64,000 nucleotides of DNA from CADCTP01 sp963849885 (GTDB taxonomy: Bacteria > Actinomycetota > Actinomycetes > Mycobacteriales > CADCTP01): contig CAWKIV010000012.1 of the NCBI GenBank assembly GCA_963849885.1, positions 1 through 64,000 on the forward strand. Direction: 5' to 3'. The translations under genes and the position numbers were made by a program. Below are positions 50,279-59,478 of the stretch, piece after piece; positions within the stretch are counted from its first letter, which is position 1, and each line of letters starts with the position of its first letter. Below the pieces are notes generated by a model. That model did not search any database. It had not been told where the DNA came from and was given only the letters and a program-made list of their open reading frames with translations.

Positions 50279-51064
50279 CCGCCACCGAGGCCCGGCCGAC
50301 CACCGAGCTGCTGCGCACCGACGGCCTGTCGGTCACCTTCGGCGGGGTGAAGGCGGTCATCGACGTCAGCCTCACCCTCGAGCCCGGCCGGCTGTACGGG
50401 CTCGTCGGCCCGAACGGCTCGGGCAAGACGACGTTCCTCAACGCCATCTCCCGGCTGGTCCCGACCTCGCACGGCTCGATGTGGGTCAACGGGCAGGACT
50501 ACACCACGATCGCCGACACGAGGGTGGCCAGCCTCGGCATCTCCCGCACCTTCCAGAGCATCCGGCTGCTCAACCTGCTCAACGTCGAGGACAACGTGAA
50601 GCTCGGCGCCGACGCGGTCGGCGGCCGGAAGCGCAACCTGGACTGGTGGTTCGGCCGGCGCGCGGCCCGCCGGGAGACCGCCCGGGTGTCCGAGCTGGCC
50701 GCGGAGGCACTGGCGCAGGTCGGCCTCACCGCGATGGCCAGGCGCGACCCGTCGACCCTCTCGTACGGCATGCAGCGGCGGGTCGAGATCGCCCGCGCGA
50801 TCGCGATGAAGCCGCAGCTGCTGCTGCTCGACGAGCCGACCGCGGGCATGCGCGAGGACGAGCGCACCGACATCATGGAGCTGAGCCAGCGCCTGGTCGC
50901 CGGCGGGATGACGGTGCTGCTGGTCGAGCACAACCTGCGGATGATCACGTCGATCTGCGAGCACCTTTTCGTGATGTACTTCGGGAACTGCATCGCCAGC
51001 GGCGACCCGCACGAGGTGATGCGGACACCAGCGGTCCAGCAGGCCTACATAGGACACAGTGCCG

Positions 51065-51078
<14 letters not shown>
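50275..51078 (+). CDS. livG: ABC transporter ATP-binding protein LivG-type
   Basis: 267 residues. Walker A GLVGPNGSGKTTFLN, Q-loop region ISRTFQSIRLLNLLNVEDNV, signature LSYGMQRRVEIARA (Tyr-Gly-Met in place of the common Ser-Gly-Gly), Walker B LLLLDEPTAGM and the switch His in LLVEHNLRM. It hydrolyses ATP to drive uptake. The altered signature is common in LivG proteins. Confidence 0.9.
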
Positions 51079-51910
<832 letters not shown>

Positions 51911-51934
51911 CGGCGCTGACCGAGGGGAGTCCCC

Positions 51935-53215
51935 ATGCCCGAGCAGAGCCGTCCCGGACACGGCGAGATGCTGTGGATCAGGGACTTCGACGAGACCGAC
52001 GAGATCCTCAAGAGCCCGCTGTTCTACTCGACGCTCAGCCTCGGTCCGAGCGCGCCGATCATGGCCGGCACGCTCATCTCCCTGCACGGCGAGGCGCACA
52101 CCTACCGGCGGCGCACCGAGATCCTCATGTTCTCCCGGCCGGCGCTGGTCGCGTACGAGCTGGAGCTGGTGCGGCCGGCGCTGCGGCAGAGCCTGGCCGG
52201 GGCGGTCGGTGCGACCGGCACCGCCAAGGTCGCCATCCAGGAGGTGCTGCGCTACGCGCTGATGCTGGTGGCGGCCCGCATCGTCGGCCTCGACGGCGTC
52301 GACACCGCCGAGGACACCGCCGCGCTGCGCTCGATCGCCGAGCGGATCGGCGAGGGCAACTCGTCGGACTGGTCGACCCGGGACGTCGACGCGGTCATGC
52401 GGGACGCCCTCGCGGCCAAGGACGAGTTCGCCGCGCGGTTCTACGAGCCGTCCCGGGCCCGCCGGGCCGCGCTGCTGGCCCGGCACCGGGCCGGCGAGAT
52501 CGGCGCCGACGAGCTGCCCGACGACCTGCTCATGCTGCTGCTCAAGGCGTACGACGACTGGGACCCCGACCAGCTGCTGCGCGAGTGCATCTTCTTCCTC
52601 GGCGCCTCGGCCACCACCACGACCTCGCTCGCCCCGCACGCCCTCTTCGAGATCCTGACCTGGGTGGCGGCGCACCCGCAGGACGCGGCGAAGCTGCAGG
52701 ACATCACGTTCCTGCGGCAGGCGGTGCACGAGGCGCTCCGGCTGCACCCGCCGGTCCCCGCGCTGATGCGGGCCCCGCTGGAGGACGTCACGCTGCGGTC
52801 CGGCCGGCGGGTCCGGCAGGGCGAGTACCTCGCGCTCGACCTCAACGCGGTCAACCGCCGGGAGGACGTCTTCGGCCCGGACCCGGGCGCCTTCGACCCG
52901 TACCGGGTGCCGGTGCGCAGGGGCGTGCACGGCTACGGCGAGTCCTTCGGGGCCGGCGCGCACGTCTGCCCGGGCCGGCTGATCGCCGTCGGCGCCGCGG
53001 CGGCGACGGCCCGCACGTCCGAGGACAGCACGATCGGCGTCATGGTGCGGCTGCTGGAGGAGCTGTTCCGGTACGACGTCGCGCTCGACCCGGACGACCC
53101 GCCGGTGCGGCGGGAGGACACCCAGGCCGACCGGTACGCCCGCTTCTCGGTGCTGCTGACCGAGCGCGCCGGCCCGCCGGCGGCTCAGCCGGCCAGCTCG
53201 CGGGCCAGCGCGTAG
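51935..53215 (+). CDS. Cytochrome P450, co-transcribed with the ABC importer
   Basis: 426 residues. The haem loop is SFGAGAHVCPGRLIAVG with the Cys thiolate, and the ExxR motif is in VHEALRLHPPVPALM. The N-terminal region is short (starts PGHGEMLWIRDFDETDEILKS) with no membrane anchor. The I helix reads FFLGASATTTTSLAPHALFEIL: the acidic residue of the usual G-x-(D/E)-T-T is missing. It closely resembles the P450 at 55215 over the whole length (IGEG, LLLKAYDDWD, GVHGYGESFGAG), so they are local duplicates. It probably hydroxylates the imported compound, using the ferredoxin at 36613. GAGGGGAG precedes ATG 51935. The C-terminus overlaps the convergent flavoenzyme gene by 31 bases. Confidence 0.87.
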   Translation: MPEQSRPGHGEMLWIRDFDETDEILKSPLFYSTLSLGPSAPIMAGTLISLHGEAHTYRRRTEILMFSRPALVAYELELVRPALRQSLAGAVGATGTAKVAIQEVLRYALMLVAARIVGLDGVDTAEDTAALRSIAERIGEGNSSDWSTRDVDAVMRDALAAKDEFAARFYEPSRARRAALLARHRAGEIGADELPDDLLMLLLKAYDDWDPDQLLRECIFFLGASATTTTSLAPHALFEILTWVAAHPQDAAKLQDITFLRQAVHEALRLHPPVPALMRAPLEDVTLRSGRRVRQGEYLALDLNAVNRREDVFGPDPGAFDPYRVPVRRGVHGYGESFGAGAHVCPGRLIAVGAAAATARTSEDSTIGVMVRLLEELFRYDVALDPDDPPVRREDTQADRYARFSVLLTERAGPPAAQPASSRASA

Positions 53216-55149
53216 GCCTGCCGGGTCGCGAAGACCAGCCGGCGCGGGGCGTACGCGTCGCCGAGCACGTGCACCTCGGGGTGCCGCCCGCGCAGCTCGT
53301 CGTAGAGGGCCGAGTCCGACTGGGAGCCGCAGGCGAGCACGACCGAGTCGATGCCGTCGAGCTCGGTCTCCCGGCCCGAGTAGATGTTGCGGATCGTCAC
53401 CGAGCCGGCGCCGATGCGGGACACCTGCTCCATGAACCGCAGCTGCACGCCCTGCTCGCTGAGCCGGCCGAGGATGCCGCCGACGATGTAGCGGCCGACG
53501 AGCGGAGCCGGACCCGGCGTCTGGTGGACGACGGTCACCGTGTGGCCCCGGACGGCGAGGTGGTCGGCGACGCTGAGCGGCGCCAGGTGGTCGTCCTGCG
53601 CCACCACGAGGACCCGGGGGCCGACCTCGGCCCGGCCGGACAGGACGTCGCGGATCTCGTGCACGTGCGGGGCCGCCGCGCCGGCGATCTCCACCTCCCG
53701 CGGGACGGCCCCGGTGGCGACCGCGACGACGTCGGCGCCGGCGGCGAGCACCGCGTCGGCCGTGGCGCGCCGGCCGAGCACGACCGTCACCCCCAGGTCG
53801 GCCAGGCGACGCGCCTGCCAGTCCAGGTAGCGCAGGTACGGGCCGTAGGTCGGGGCGGCCGCGGCGATCCGCAGCTGGCCGCCGAGCTCGTCGGCCGCCT
53901 CCCAGAGCTCGACCGGGTGGCCGCTCCGCCGGGCCAGGGCGGCCAGCTCCATCCCGGCCGGGCCGCCGCCGACCACCAGGACGGTGCGGGGGCGCGCGGC
54001 GACCGGCCAGGGGCCGTCGACCTCCTTGGCCGCGTGCGGGTTCACCGCGCACCCGAAGGGCAGGCCCTCGACGTACCGGCGGCTGATGCACTCGTTGCCG
54101 CCGACGCACGGCCGGATCTCCTCGGTGCGGCCGGCCCGGGCCTTGACCAGCAGCTCCGGCTCGGCGATGTGGGCCCGGGCCATCCCGACGACGTCGGCGT
54201 GCCCGGCCGCGAGGATGCGCTCGGCCGCCTCCGGGCCGGTGATCCGTCCGGTGTGGACGATCGGCAGCGACACGGCGGCCCGCACGGTGCCGGCCAGCTC
54301 GCTCCACTGCGCCGGCTCGTAGAAGTGCGGCTGGATGTAGCTGGGATTGCCCCAGGGGGAGCCCATCACCACGTGCAGGAAGTCGACCATCCCGGTCGAC
54401 TCGTAGAACTGGGCCAGCTCGACCGCGCCGTCCAGGCCGAAGCCGCCGGGCAGCTCCTGGGTCAGGTTCATCCGGACGCCGACGGTCATCGTGGTCCCGA
54501 CGACGTCCCGGACGGCGCGCAGGATCTCGGTGGCGAACCGGGTCCGGTTCTCGAAGGACCCGCCGTACTCGTCGGTCCGCCGGTTGGTCAGCGGCGAGAG
54601 GAACCACTCGACCAGGTCGTCGTGGTTGAAGTGCAGCTCCAGGCCGTCGAGGCGGCCCTGCTGGGCGCGGCCGGCCGAGTACGCGTACTCCCCGACGAAC
54701 CAGCGGATCTCCTCGCGGGTCAGGACGTGCGGCACCACGTTCCAGACCGGGGAGCTGAGCGTGGCCGACGGGGCGAAGGGCACGCCGCCCTGCATGGTGA
54801 GCTGCGCGGTGGCCGTGGCCCCGGCCGCGCGCATGGTGTCGCCGAACTGCTGCACCCGCTCGACGAAGAACGGCAGCCGGTAGTAGCCGTCGAGGAACCC
54901 GCCGACGCCGGTCGGCTCGAAGCCCGGGATGGCCCGGCCGTCGATGTGCCCGGACACCCCGTCGATCCAGGCGACGCCGGCCTCGGCCCGGGCCTGCCAG
55001 TAGGCGATGTTGCGCTCGGCGTCGGCGTCGGAGCCCCAGAGGTTGCCGATCGCGGACCCGTGCGGCGGCATCATCACCCGGTTGCGCAGGGCCATGGTGC
55101 CGACCTGGACCGGGCTGAACAGGTGCGGGAACGCCACGTCATCCATCAT
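53185..55149 (-). CDS. NADH:flavin oxidoreductase, 2,4-dienoyl-CoA reductase/TMADH family
   Basis: 654 residues, multi-domain. N-terminal old-yellow-enzyme barrel (about 1-370): LFSPVQVGTMALRNRVMMPPHG, DGLELHFNHDDLVEWFLSPLTNRRTDEYGGSFENRTRF. Fe-S segment: EEIRPCVGGNECISRRYVEGL then FGCAVNP. C-terminal FAD/NAD(P)H domains: TVLVVGGGPAGMELAALARRSGHPVELWE and VVLACGSQSD. The [4Fe-4S] ligands follow the C-x2-C-x2-C spacing of trimethylamine dehydrogenase, but the second Cys is Gly. It probably reduces a double bond or demethylates. Starts at 55149 or 55146; 55161/55164 are also open, and TATGAT (55165-55160) suggests a near-leaderless mRNA. Confidence 0.83.
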   Translation of the reverse strand: MMDDVAFPHLFSPVQVGTMALRNRVMMPPHGSAIGNLWGSDADAERNIAYWQARAEAGVAWIDGVSGHIDGRAIPGFEPTGVGGFLDGYYRLPFFVERVQQFGDTMRAAGATATAQLTMQGGVPFAPSATLSSPVWNVVPHVLTREEIRWFVGEYAYSAGRAQQGRLDGLELHFNHDDLVEWFLSPLTNRRTDEYGGSFENRTRFATEILRAVRDVVGTTMTVGVRMNLTQELPGGFGLDGAVELAQFYESTGMVDFLHVVMGSPWGNPSYIQPHFYEPAQWSELAGTVRAAVSLPIVHTGRITGPEAAERILAAGHADVVGMARAHIAEPELLVKARAGRTEEIRPCVGGNECISRRYVEGLPFGCAVNPHAAKEVDGPWPVAARPRTVLVVGGGPAGMELAALARRSGHPVELWEAADELGGQLRIAAAAPTYGPYLRYLDWQARRLADLGVTVVLGRRATADAVLAAGADVVAVATGAVPREVEIAGAAAPHVHEIRDVLSGRAEVGPRVLVVAQDDHLAPLSVADHLAVRGHTVTVVHQTPGPAPLVGRYIVGGILGRLSEQGVQLRFMEQVSRIGAGSVTIRNIYSGRETELDGIDSVVLACGSQSDSALYDELRGRHPEVHVLGDAYAPRRLVFATRQAYALARELAG

Positions 55150-55180
55150 AAAGCTATGCATCATATTCCTGGAAGGTTAC
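55144..55180. promoter_or_regulatory. AT-rich divergent promoter region between flavoenzyme and P450
   Basis: The 65-base gap holds an AT-rich core with ATGCAT (55156-55161) and, on the minus strand, TATGAT (55165-55160) as a likely -10 for the flavoenzyme. For the P450 at 55215 no clear boxes are assigned; its ribosome site is GCGGAGG (55202-55208). Confidence 0.45.
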
Positions 55181-55214
55181 GGTGGTCGCATCCCCCTGCG
55201 AGCGGAGGTCGACC

Positions 55215-56453
55215 ATGCAGACCCGTCCGGGCCACGCCGAGATGGAGTGGATCACCGACTTCCGGGAGGCCGACGAGATCCTGAAGTCCAAGCAGTTCCG
55301 CAACACGCTGCACGACGGGCCGGCCCGGCACGTGATCGGCGACACGCTCGGCACCCTGTGGGGCGACGCCCACACCTACCGGCGGCGCACCGAGATCCTC
55401 ATCTTCGCCCGGCCGGCGCTGATGACGTACGAGCTGGAGATCATCCGCCCGGCGCTGCGGGAGGTGCTGTCCCCGGCCGACGGTCCGGGCGGCCGCATCC
55501 GCGTCCCGATCCAGGGCGTCATGCGGGCCGCCCTGCTGCGCATCTCCGCCCGCATCGTCGGGCTGGACGTCGAGTCCGAAGAGGACACCGAGGCGCTGCG
55601 GTCCATCTCCGAGCGCATCGGCGAGGGCACCGCCTCGGAGTGGCTGACCGAGGGGCGGGACGAGGCCGTCCGGCGCTCGATCGAGGCCCGGGAGGAGTTC
55701 CGGCACCGGTACTTCCGGCCCGCGCGCGACCGGCGCGCCGAGCTGCTCCGCCAGGTCGACGCGGGCGGGCCGGACGCCGCCGAGCTGCCCGAGGACCTGC
55801 TGACGCTGCTGCTCAAGGCGTACGACGACTGGGACGAGGACGAGATGCTCCGCGAGTGCATCTTCTACCTCGGCGCGTCGTCGGCCACCACGTCGCAGGC
55901 GGCGCCGCACGTGCTCTTCGAGATCCTGACCTGGATCGAGCGCCACCCGGAGGACGCCGGCAAGGTCCACGACCCCGGCTTCCTGCGTGCGGCGGTGCAC
56001 GAGACGCTCCGCCTGCACCCGCCCGCCCCGGCGCTGATGCGCGCCGCGCTGGAGGACGTCCGGCTCTCGACCGGGCGGGTCATGCAGGCCGGCGTCAACT
56101 TCGCGCTCGACCTGAACGCGGTGAACCGGAGCCCGGAGGTCTTCGGGCCGGACGCGGCCGAGTTCAACCCGCACCGGGTGCCGCCCAAGGGCGTGCACGG
56201 CTACGGCGAGTCCTTCGGGGCCGGGCCGCACGTGTGCCCGGGCCGGCTGATCGCGGTCGGCGCCGCGGTGCCCGTCCGGCGCGGCTCGGACGAGGCCACC
56301 GTCGGCGTGCTCGTCCGGCTGATGGAGGAGCTGTTCCGCTACGAGGTGGCGCTCGACCCGGCCGACCCGCCGACGCGGCGCTCGGACACCCTGGTCGACC
56401 GGTACGACACCTTCAGCGTGCTCATCGCGCCCCGGGACGGCGCCCTGGTCTGA
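55215..56453 (+). CDS. Cytochrome P450, paralogue of 51935
   Basis: 412 residues. Haem loop SFGAGPHVCPGRLIAVG, ExxR in HETLRLHPPAPALM, LLLKAYDDWDEDEMLRECIF. The I helix reads YLGASSATTSQAAPHVLFEI, again without the acidic residue. Domain layout and many segments match the P450 at 51935, so the two arose by duplication around the flavoenzyme gene. ATG 55215 has a good ribosome site; the open frame upstream to 55182 includes promoter sequence. It probably hydroxylates a related substrate or a second position. It ends six bases from a convergent PPOX gene. Confidence 0.88.
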   Translation: MQTRPGHAEMEWITDFREADEILKSKQFRNTLHDGPARHVIGDTLGTLWGDAHTYRRRTEILIFARPALMTYELEIIRPALREVLSPADGPGGRIRVPIQGVMRAALLRISARIVGLDVESEEDTEALRSISERIGEGTASEWLTEGRDEAVRRSIEAREEFRHRYFRPARDRRAELLRQVDAGGPDAAELPEDLLTLLLKAYDDWDEDEMLRECIFYLGASSATTSQAAPHVLFEILTWIERHPEDAGKVHDPGFLRAAVHETLRLHPPAPALMRAALEDVRLSTGRVMQAGVNFALDLNAVNRSPEVFGPDAAEFNPHRVPPKGVHGYGESFGAGPHVCPGRLIAVGAAVPVRRGSDEATVGVLVRLMEELFRYEVALDPADPPTRRSDTLVDRYDTFSVLIAPRDGALV

Positions 56454-56459
56454 CCGTGC

Positions 56460-56852
56460 TCACGGCTCCCGGAGGAAGACCCGCCGCGGCGTCACCCGGA
56501 CGGTGACCCGCACGACGTCGCCGGGCACCTCCCGGAAGGGGCGACCCACGTACGTCCGGGCCAGCCGCTCGGCCAGCTCGCGGGCGCCCTCGGTCGTCGG
56601 GGACGCCGTCCCGCGGACCTCGACGTAGCCCAGCGGGGCGTCCTTCGGGAACCAGAGCACGCTGACCTCCGGGTTCGCGACCAGGTTCCGGTACTTCCGG
56701 CGCGCGGTGATGGTCGAGAGCAGCACGTCGTCCCCGTCGTACGTGGCCCACATGACCGACTGGTGCGGGCGGCCGTCGGCGTCGACGGTGCCGACGGTGA
56801 CGTACGTGCCCTCGTCCAGCCAGCGCTTCGCGGCGTCCGGCAGGCTCGTCAC
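56460..56852 (-). CDS. PPOX-class (F420-dependent type) oxidoreductase
   Basis: 130 residues. GTG 56852 overlaps the amidohydrolase stop (GTGA). DAAKRWLDEGTYVTVGTVDADGRPHQSVMWATYDGDDVLLST followed by RRKYRNLVANPEVSVLWF is the pattern of small F420H2-dependent PPOX proteins, split-barrel homodimers that reduce activated double bonds. APLGYVEVRGTASPTTEGA completes the barrel. Last gene of the three-gene operon starting at 58539. The cofactor is inferred from family resemblance only. Confidence 0.76.
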   Translation of the reverse strand: MTSLPDAAKRWLDEGTYVTVGTVDADGRPHQSVMWATYDGDDVLLSTITARRKYRNLVANPEVSVLWFPKDAPLGYVEVRGTASPTTEGARELAERLARTYVGRPFREVPGDVVRVTVRVTPRRVFLREP

Positions 56853-57721
56853 TCCGCGGGCCAGCCGTACACCCGGCGCAGGGTCGCGCCGTAGATCTTC
56901 CGCAGGTCCTCCGGCCCGAGACCGGGCACCTCGCGCAGGTAGTGGGTGCCGTCCCAGTAGCTGTGCAGGCCGGCGGTGCGGGTGTAGTCGCTGCCCCACA
57001 TGACCCGGTCCGGGCCGAAGGCGTCCACGATCCGTCGCACGCCGTCCCACACGTCACGGAAGGGGAAGTCCGCACGGGACAGTGAGGGCGCGCCCGTGAG
57101 GTTCATGTGGACGTTGGGCAGCCGGGCCAGGTCGAGGGCGGCCGGCAGGTTTTCGAACGGGTCGTCCGGCAGCGTGCCGAGCACCGGCGGCGCGATGCCG
57201 ACGCCGAGGTGGCCGAGCACGAAGGTGACCCCCTCGTACTCCTCCAGCATCCGGACCAGCGGCTCCGGCAGCGGATGCCAGACCATCAGCCCGATCACGC
57301 AGCTCTGCTCCTGGCAGGCCTTGAGCAGCCGGGTGAAGTCGCCGCGCTCGTGCCGCTCCCGCTCGCGCAGGTCGGGGACGCGCACGCCGACCATGCCGCG
57401 GGCCAGGTCGGCGGCGAGCCGGTCCTCGACGTCGTCGGCCAGGTAGTCGATCCAGCCGACCACCCGGAACCGGCTGGGGTACTTCGTGGCGCCCTCGAAC
57501 TCGTAGCTGTTGTCGGCGCCGTACACACCGTTGGGGCTGAGCAGGGCGCGGTCCACCCCGACCTCGGCCATCTCCAGCAACGCCATCTCGTGGGTGTTGG
57601 TCTGGCCGGCGTGCAGCAGGTACGGCAGCTTGTCCCGGTGCCGGGCGCGGTAGCTCGGCACCCAGGGCCGGCTCGGGCGGTCGGAGAGCCAGGTGTGGAC
57701 TTGGGCGTCGATGATCTCCAT
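56849..57721 (-). CDS. Amidohydrolase-2 family protein
   Basis: 290 residues. MEIIDAQVHTWLSDRPS: the first metal His of the HxH pair is Gln here (Q-V-H), a variant common in this subfamily of lactonases/decarboxylases. Other metal or active residues are in GLMVWHPLPE, FVLGHLGVG and MWGSDYTRTAG. It could hydrolyse a lactone or decarboxylate a ring product. It lies between an SDR gene (8 bases upstream) and a PPOX gene (4-base overlap). The second amidohydrolase of the island (12536) keeps the full HxH motif. Confidence 0.78.
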   Translation of the reverse strand: MEIIDAQVHTWLSDRPSRPWVPSYRARHRDKLPYLLHAGQTNTHEMALLEMAEVGVDRALLSPNGVYGADNSYEFEGATKYPSRFRVVGWIDYLADDVEDRLAADLARGMVGVRVPDLRERERHERGDFTRLLKACQEQSCVIGLMVWHPLPEPLVRMLEEYEGVTFVLGHLGVGIAPPVLGTLPDDPFENLPAALDLARLPNVHMNLTGAPSLSRADFPFRDVWDGVRRIVDAFGPDRVMWGSDYTRTAGLHSYWDGTHYLREVPGLGPEDLRKIYGATLRRVYGWPAE

Positions 57722-57729
57722 GCCGCTCC

Positions 57730-58539
57730 TCAGGTCTGCTGGTCGGCCGAGTACATGACGGCGGTGAGGCCGCCGTCGGCGACGAGGGTCTGGCCGGTGA
57801 CGTACGAGGACGCCGGCGAGGCCAGGAAGGTGACCACGTCGGCGATCTCGGCCACCCGGCCCAGCCGGCCGAGCGGGATCCGGGCCGCGCGCTCGGCGAA
57901 CCAGTCGGCGCTGTGCGCCCGCAGGATCGGGGTGTCGACGATGCCGGGGGCGACCGCGTTGACCCGGATGCCGTCCCGGCTCAGCTCGTAGACCAGGGCC
58001 CGGGTCAGCGCGACGATCGCGCCCTTGGACGCCGCGTAGGCCGTGTTGTGCGCGGAGGCCGTGCTGAACGCGGCCAGGCTGGCGATGTTGACGATGCTCC
58101 CGCCCCCGGCGCGCCGCATCGCCGGGACGGCGTGCTTGACGGCGAAGGCGGACCCGGTGAGGTTGACGTCCAGGACCCGCTGCCAGTCCGCGGCGGGCAT
58201 GTCGTCGATCGGGATCTTCACGCTGATGCCGGCGCAGTTGACCAGCACGGCGAGCGGGCCGAGGGCTTCCGCGGCGGTCGCCACCGCCGCCAGGTCGTCC
58301 TCGACGGTGACGTCGCAGGCCACCGACCGCCACCGGGCCGGGTCGCCGGGCGAGTCACGGGGCGCGTCGCCGGGCAGGTCGGCAGTCGGGTCGGCGGGCG
58401 GGTCGGCGGGCGCGTCGACGGGCCGGATGTCGGCGGCCACGACGACGGCGCCCTCGGCCAGGAACCGCTCGGCGACGGCCCGGCCGATCCCGGAGGCGGC
58501 ACCCGTCACCACGGCCACCTTGCCGTCCAGGACCGCCAC
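57730..58539 (-). CDS. SDR-family dehydrogenase with a low-complexity insert
   Basis: 269 residues from GTG 58539, with GGAGGG seven bases upstream. TGAASGIGRAVAERFLAEG, VVAADIRP (NAD-type), VNCAGISVK, NIASLAAFSTASAHNTAYAASK and YVTGQTLVADGG. Between the second and third strands (about residues 40-66) it has an Asp/Pro/Ala-rich insert of repeated D-P-P-A-D-P, L-P-G-D and S-P-G-D units that other SDRs here lack. It is encoded by repeated GGCGGG(C/T)GGGTC-like DNA. The insert sits on the surface next to the adenine pocket. First gene of an operon under the operator at 58559. Confidence 0.8.
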   Translation of the reverse strand: MAVLDGKVAVVTGAASGIGRAVAERFLAEGAVVVAADIRPVDAPADPPADPTADLPGDAPRDSPGDPARWRSVACDVTVEDDLAAVATAAEALGPLAVLVNCAGISVKIPIDDMPAADWQRVLDVNLTGSAFAVKHAVPAMRRAGGGSIVNIASLAAFSTASAHNTAYAASKGAIVALTRALVYELSRDGIRVNAVAPGIVDTPILRAHSADWFAERAARIPLGRLGRVAEIADVVTFLASPASSYVTGQTLVADGGLTAVMYSADQQT

Positions 58540-58558
58540 CGCCGAGCCCTCCTCCGCG

Positions 58559-58575
58559 CCTATCCATGCATACCA
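58559..58575 (+). promoter_or_regulatory. Operator-like 17-mer CCTATCCATGCATACCA
   Basis: Matches 16 of 17 bases of the element inside the acyl-CoA dehydrogenase promoter (15691-15675, minus strand), 43 kb away. It lies 20 bases upstream of the SDR start at 58539, in an AT-rich patch. Contains TATCCAT and a second ATACCAT nine bases on. Confidence 0.6.
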
Positions 58576-58718
58576 TATTTCTGAATGCAGGGGTTCGGAA
58601 GCCTGGCTCGCCGGCGGGCGCCACCGCGGCATGGCACCGTCACCGGCTCCCACGACGCGGCGGCCGGCACCGCGGCGGGTCGGCCGCCGCGGTGCCGGCC
58701 CCGGTCACAGCCCCGGGC

Positions 58719-59141
58719 TCAGACGTTGTAGTGCCATCGCTCGTGGACGTCACTCTTGCCCCAGGTGTTCTCCGCCCAGACCTCGATGAAGATCCGGTAC
58801 ACCTTCGCCTGGTACCAGTCGAAGTAGACGGACTTGCCGTAGCCCGAGGCCGTCAGGTCCTTCTGCCACGCCTTGGTGCCGTCCGAGCGGTAGCCCCGGA
58901 TCCGCAGCTTCGCCGACCGGCTGTCGGAGGCCATGTCCTGGAGGTAGCCCCTGATCCGCAGCTGGCCGTCGCAGTTCATCTGCAGTGCGTAGTTGTGCAG
59001 CCTGGCGTAGCCGGCGCCGAGGTCGCTCTTGCCGACCATCAGGCAGTCGGCATGGGCGGCCGGAGCGGCCACGGCGGCGGGGACCAGGGTGGCGCCGGCC
59101 ATCGCGAGGACGGTGACAAGCTTGCGGAGAAGTCCTGGCAT
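58719..59141 (-). CDS. Small secreted protein of unknown function
   Basis: 140 residues. A Sec signal peptide (LLRKLVTVLAMAGATLVPAAVAA, cleavage near PAAHA-DC) leaves a mature chain of about 109 residues. Two Cys (DCLM and MNCDGQ) may form a disulfide. The mature part is rich in aromatic and basic residues with alternating strands (LRIRGYLQDM, KLRIRGYRSDGTKAW, YRIFIEVWAENTWG), suggesting a beta-sandwich; LRIRGY occurs twice. No family recognised. It stands between the island and furA-katG and does not look co-regulated with either. Confidence 0.7.
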   Translation of the reverse strand: MPGLLRKLVTVLAMAGATLVPAAVAAPAAHADCLMVGKSDLGAGYARLHNYALQMNCDGQLRIRGYLQDMASDSRSAKLRIRGYRSDGTKAWQKDLTASGYGKSVYFDWYQAKVYRIFIEVWAENTWGKSDVHERWHYNV

Positions 59142-59281
59142 CGGGACCCCTTTCGGTCGGAACGGTCACCTCGAAGCCTCGGCGCCGGGTCGACGCCGGG
59201 CCAGGCAGAACGGGCGGCAGATCGACCGGAAGTTCCGCCATGCGAGCCGGGCCGCCGGGGCGAGGCGCCGGCCCACCGGGG

Positions 59282-59329
59282 GACCCGACCGGGTCGGCCG
59301 GGCGCCGGGGCGACCCGACCGGGTCGGCC
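59282..59329. repeat. Two copies of an 18-base hairpin-forming repeat
   Basis: GACCCGACCGGGTCGGCC occurs at 59282-59299 and 59312-59329, 30 bases apart. Each copy contains CCGAC-CGG-GTCGG, a short stem-loop. It may act as a terminator for upstream transcription or just be a small repeat. Confidence 0.6.
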
Positions 59330-59439
59330 TAGGATCGAGACGCCGGATCGGCGTCCGGCCGGACCGGTGCCCGCCGTCCGCGCGGAGCCATGGATGGGAC
59401 AGAGGGTCTGGATCGGGTCTTGATCGCCCAGTCGGGCCT

Positions 59440-59471
59440 TACTTGATTGATTCCAGATAATCGGTAAGACT
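59440..59471 (+). promoter_or_regulatory. furA promoter/operator (FurA box-like)
   Basis: An AT-rich stretch immediately before furA (GATTGATTCCAGATAATC at 59445-59462) contains an inverted GATT/AATC pair and GATAAT (59456-59461), a possible -10. FurA proteins of actinomycetes repress their own furA-katG operon from such a site (established for mycobacteria and Streptomyces). Confidence 0.5.
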
Positions 59472-59478
59472 CCGGGTG

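Larger units (their letters stand above)
59142..59478. other. Intergenic region upstream of furA
   Basis: 337 bases without a convincing gene. It holds an 18-base direct repeat with hairpin potential (59282-59299 and 59312-59329) and the AT-rich furA control region near 59440-59470. Confidence 0.55.

Noticed and set aside
51973..55284. A 1103-codon plus-strand open frame out of frame with the P450 and antisense to the flavoenzyme
   Set aside because: Composition is that of a shifted GC-rich frame; the genes it covers have clear motifs in other frames.
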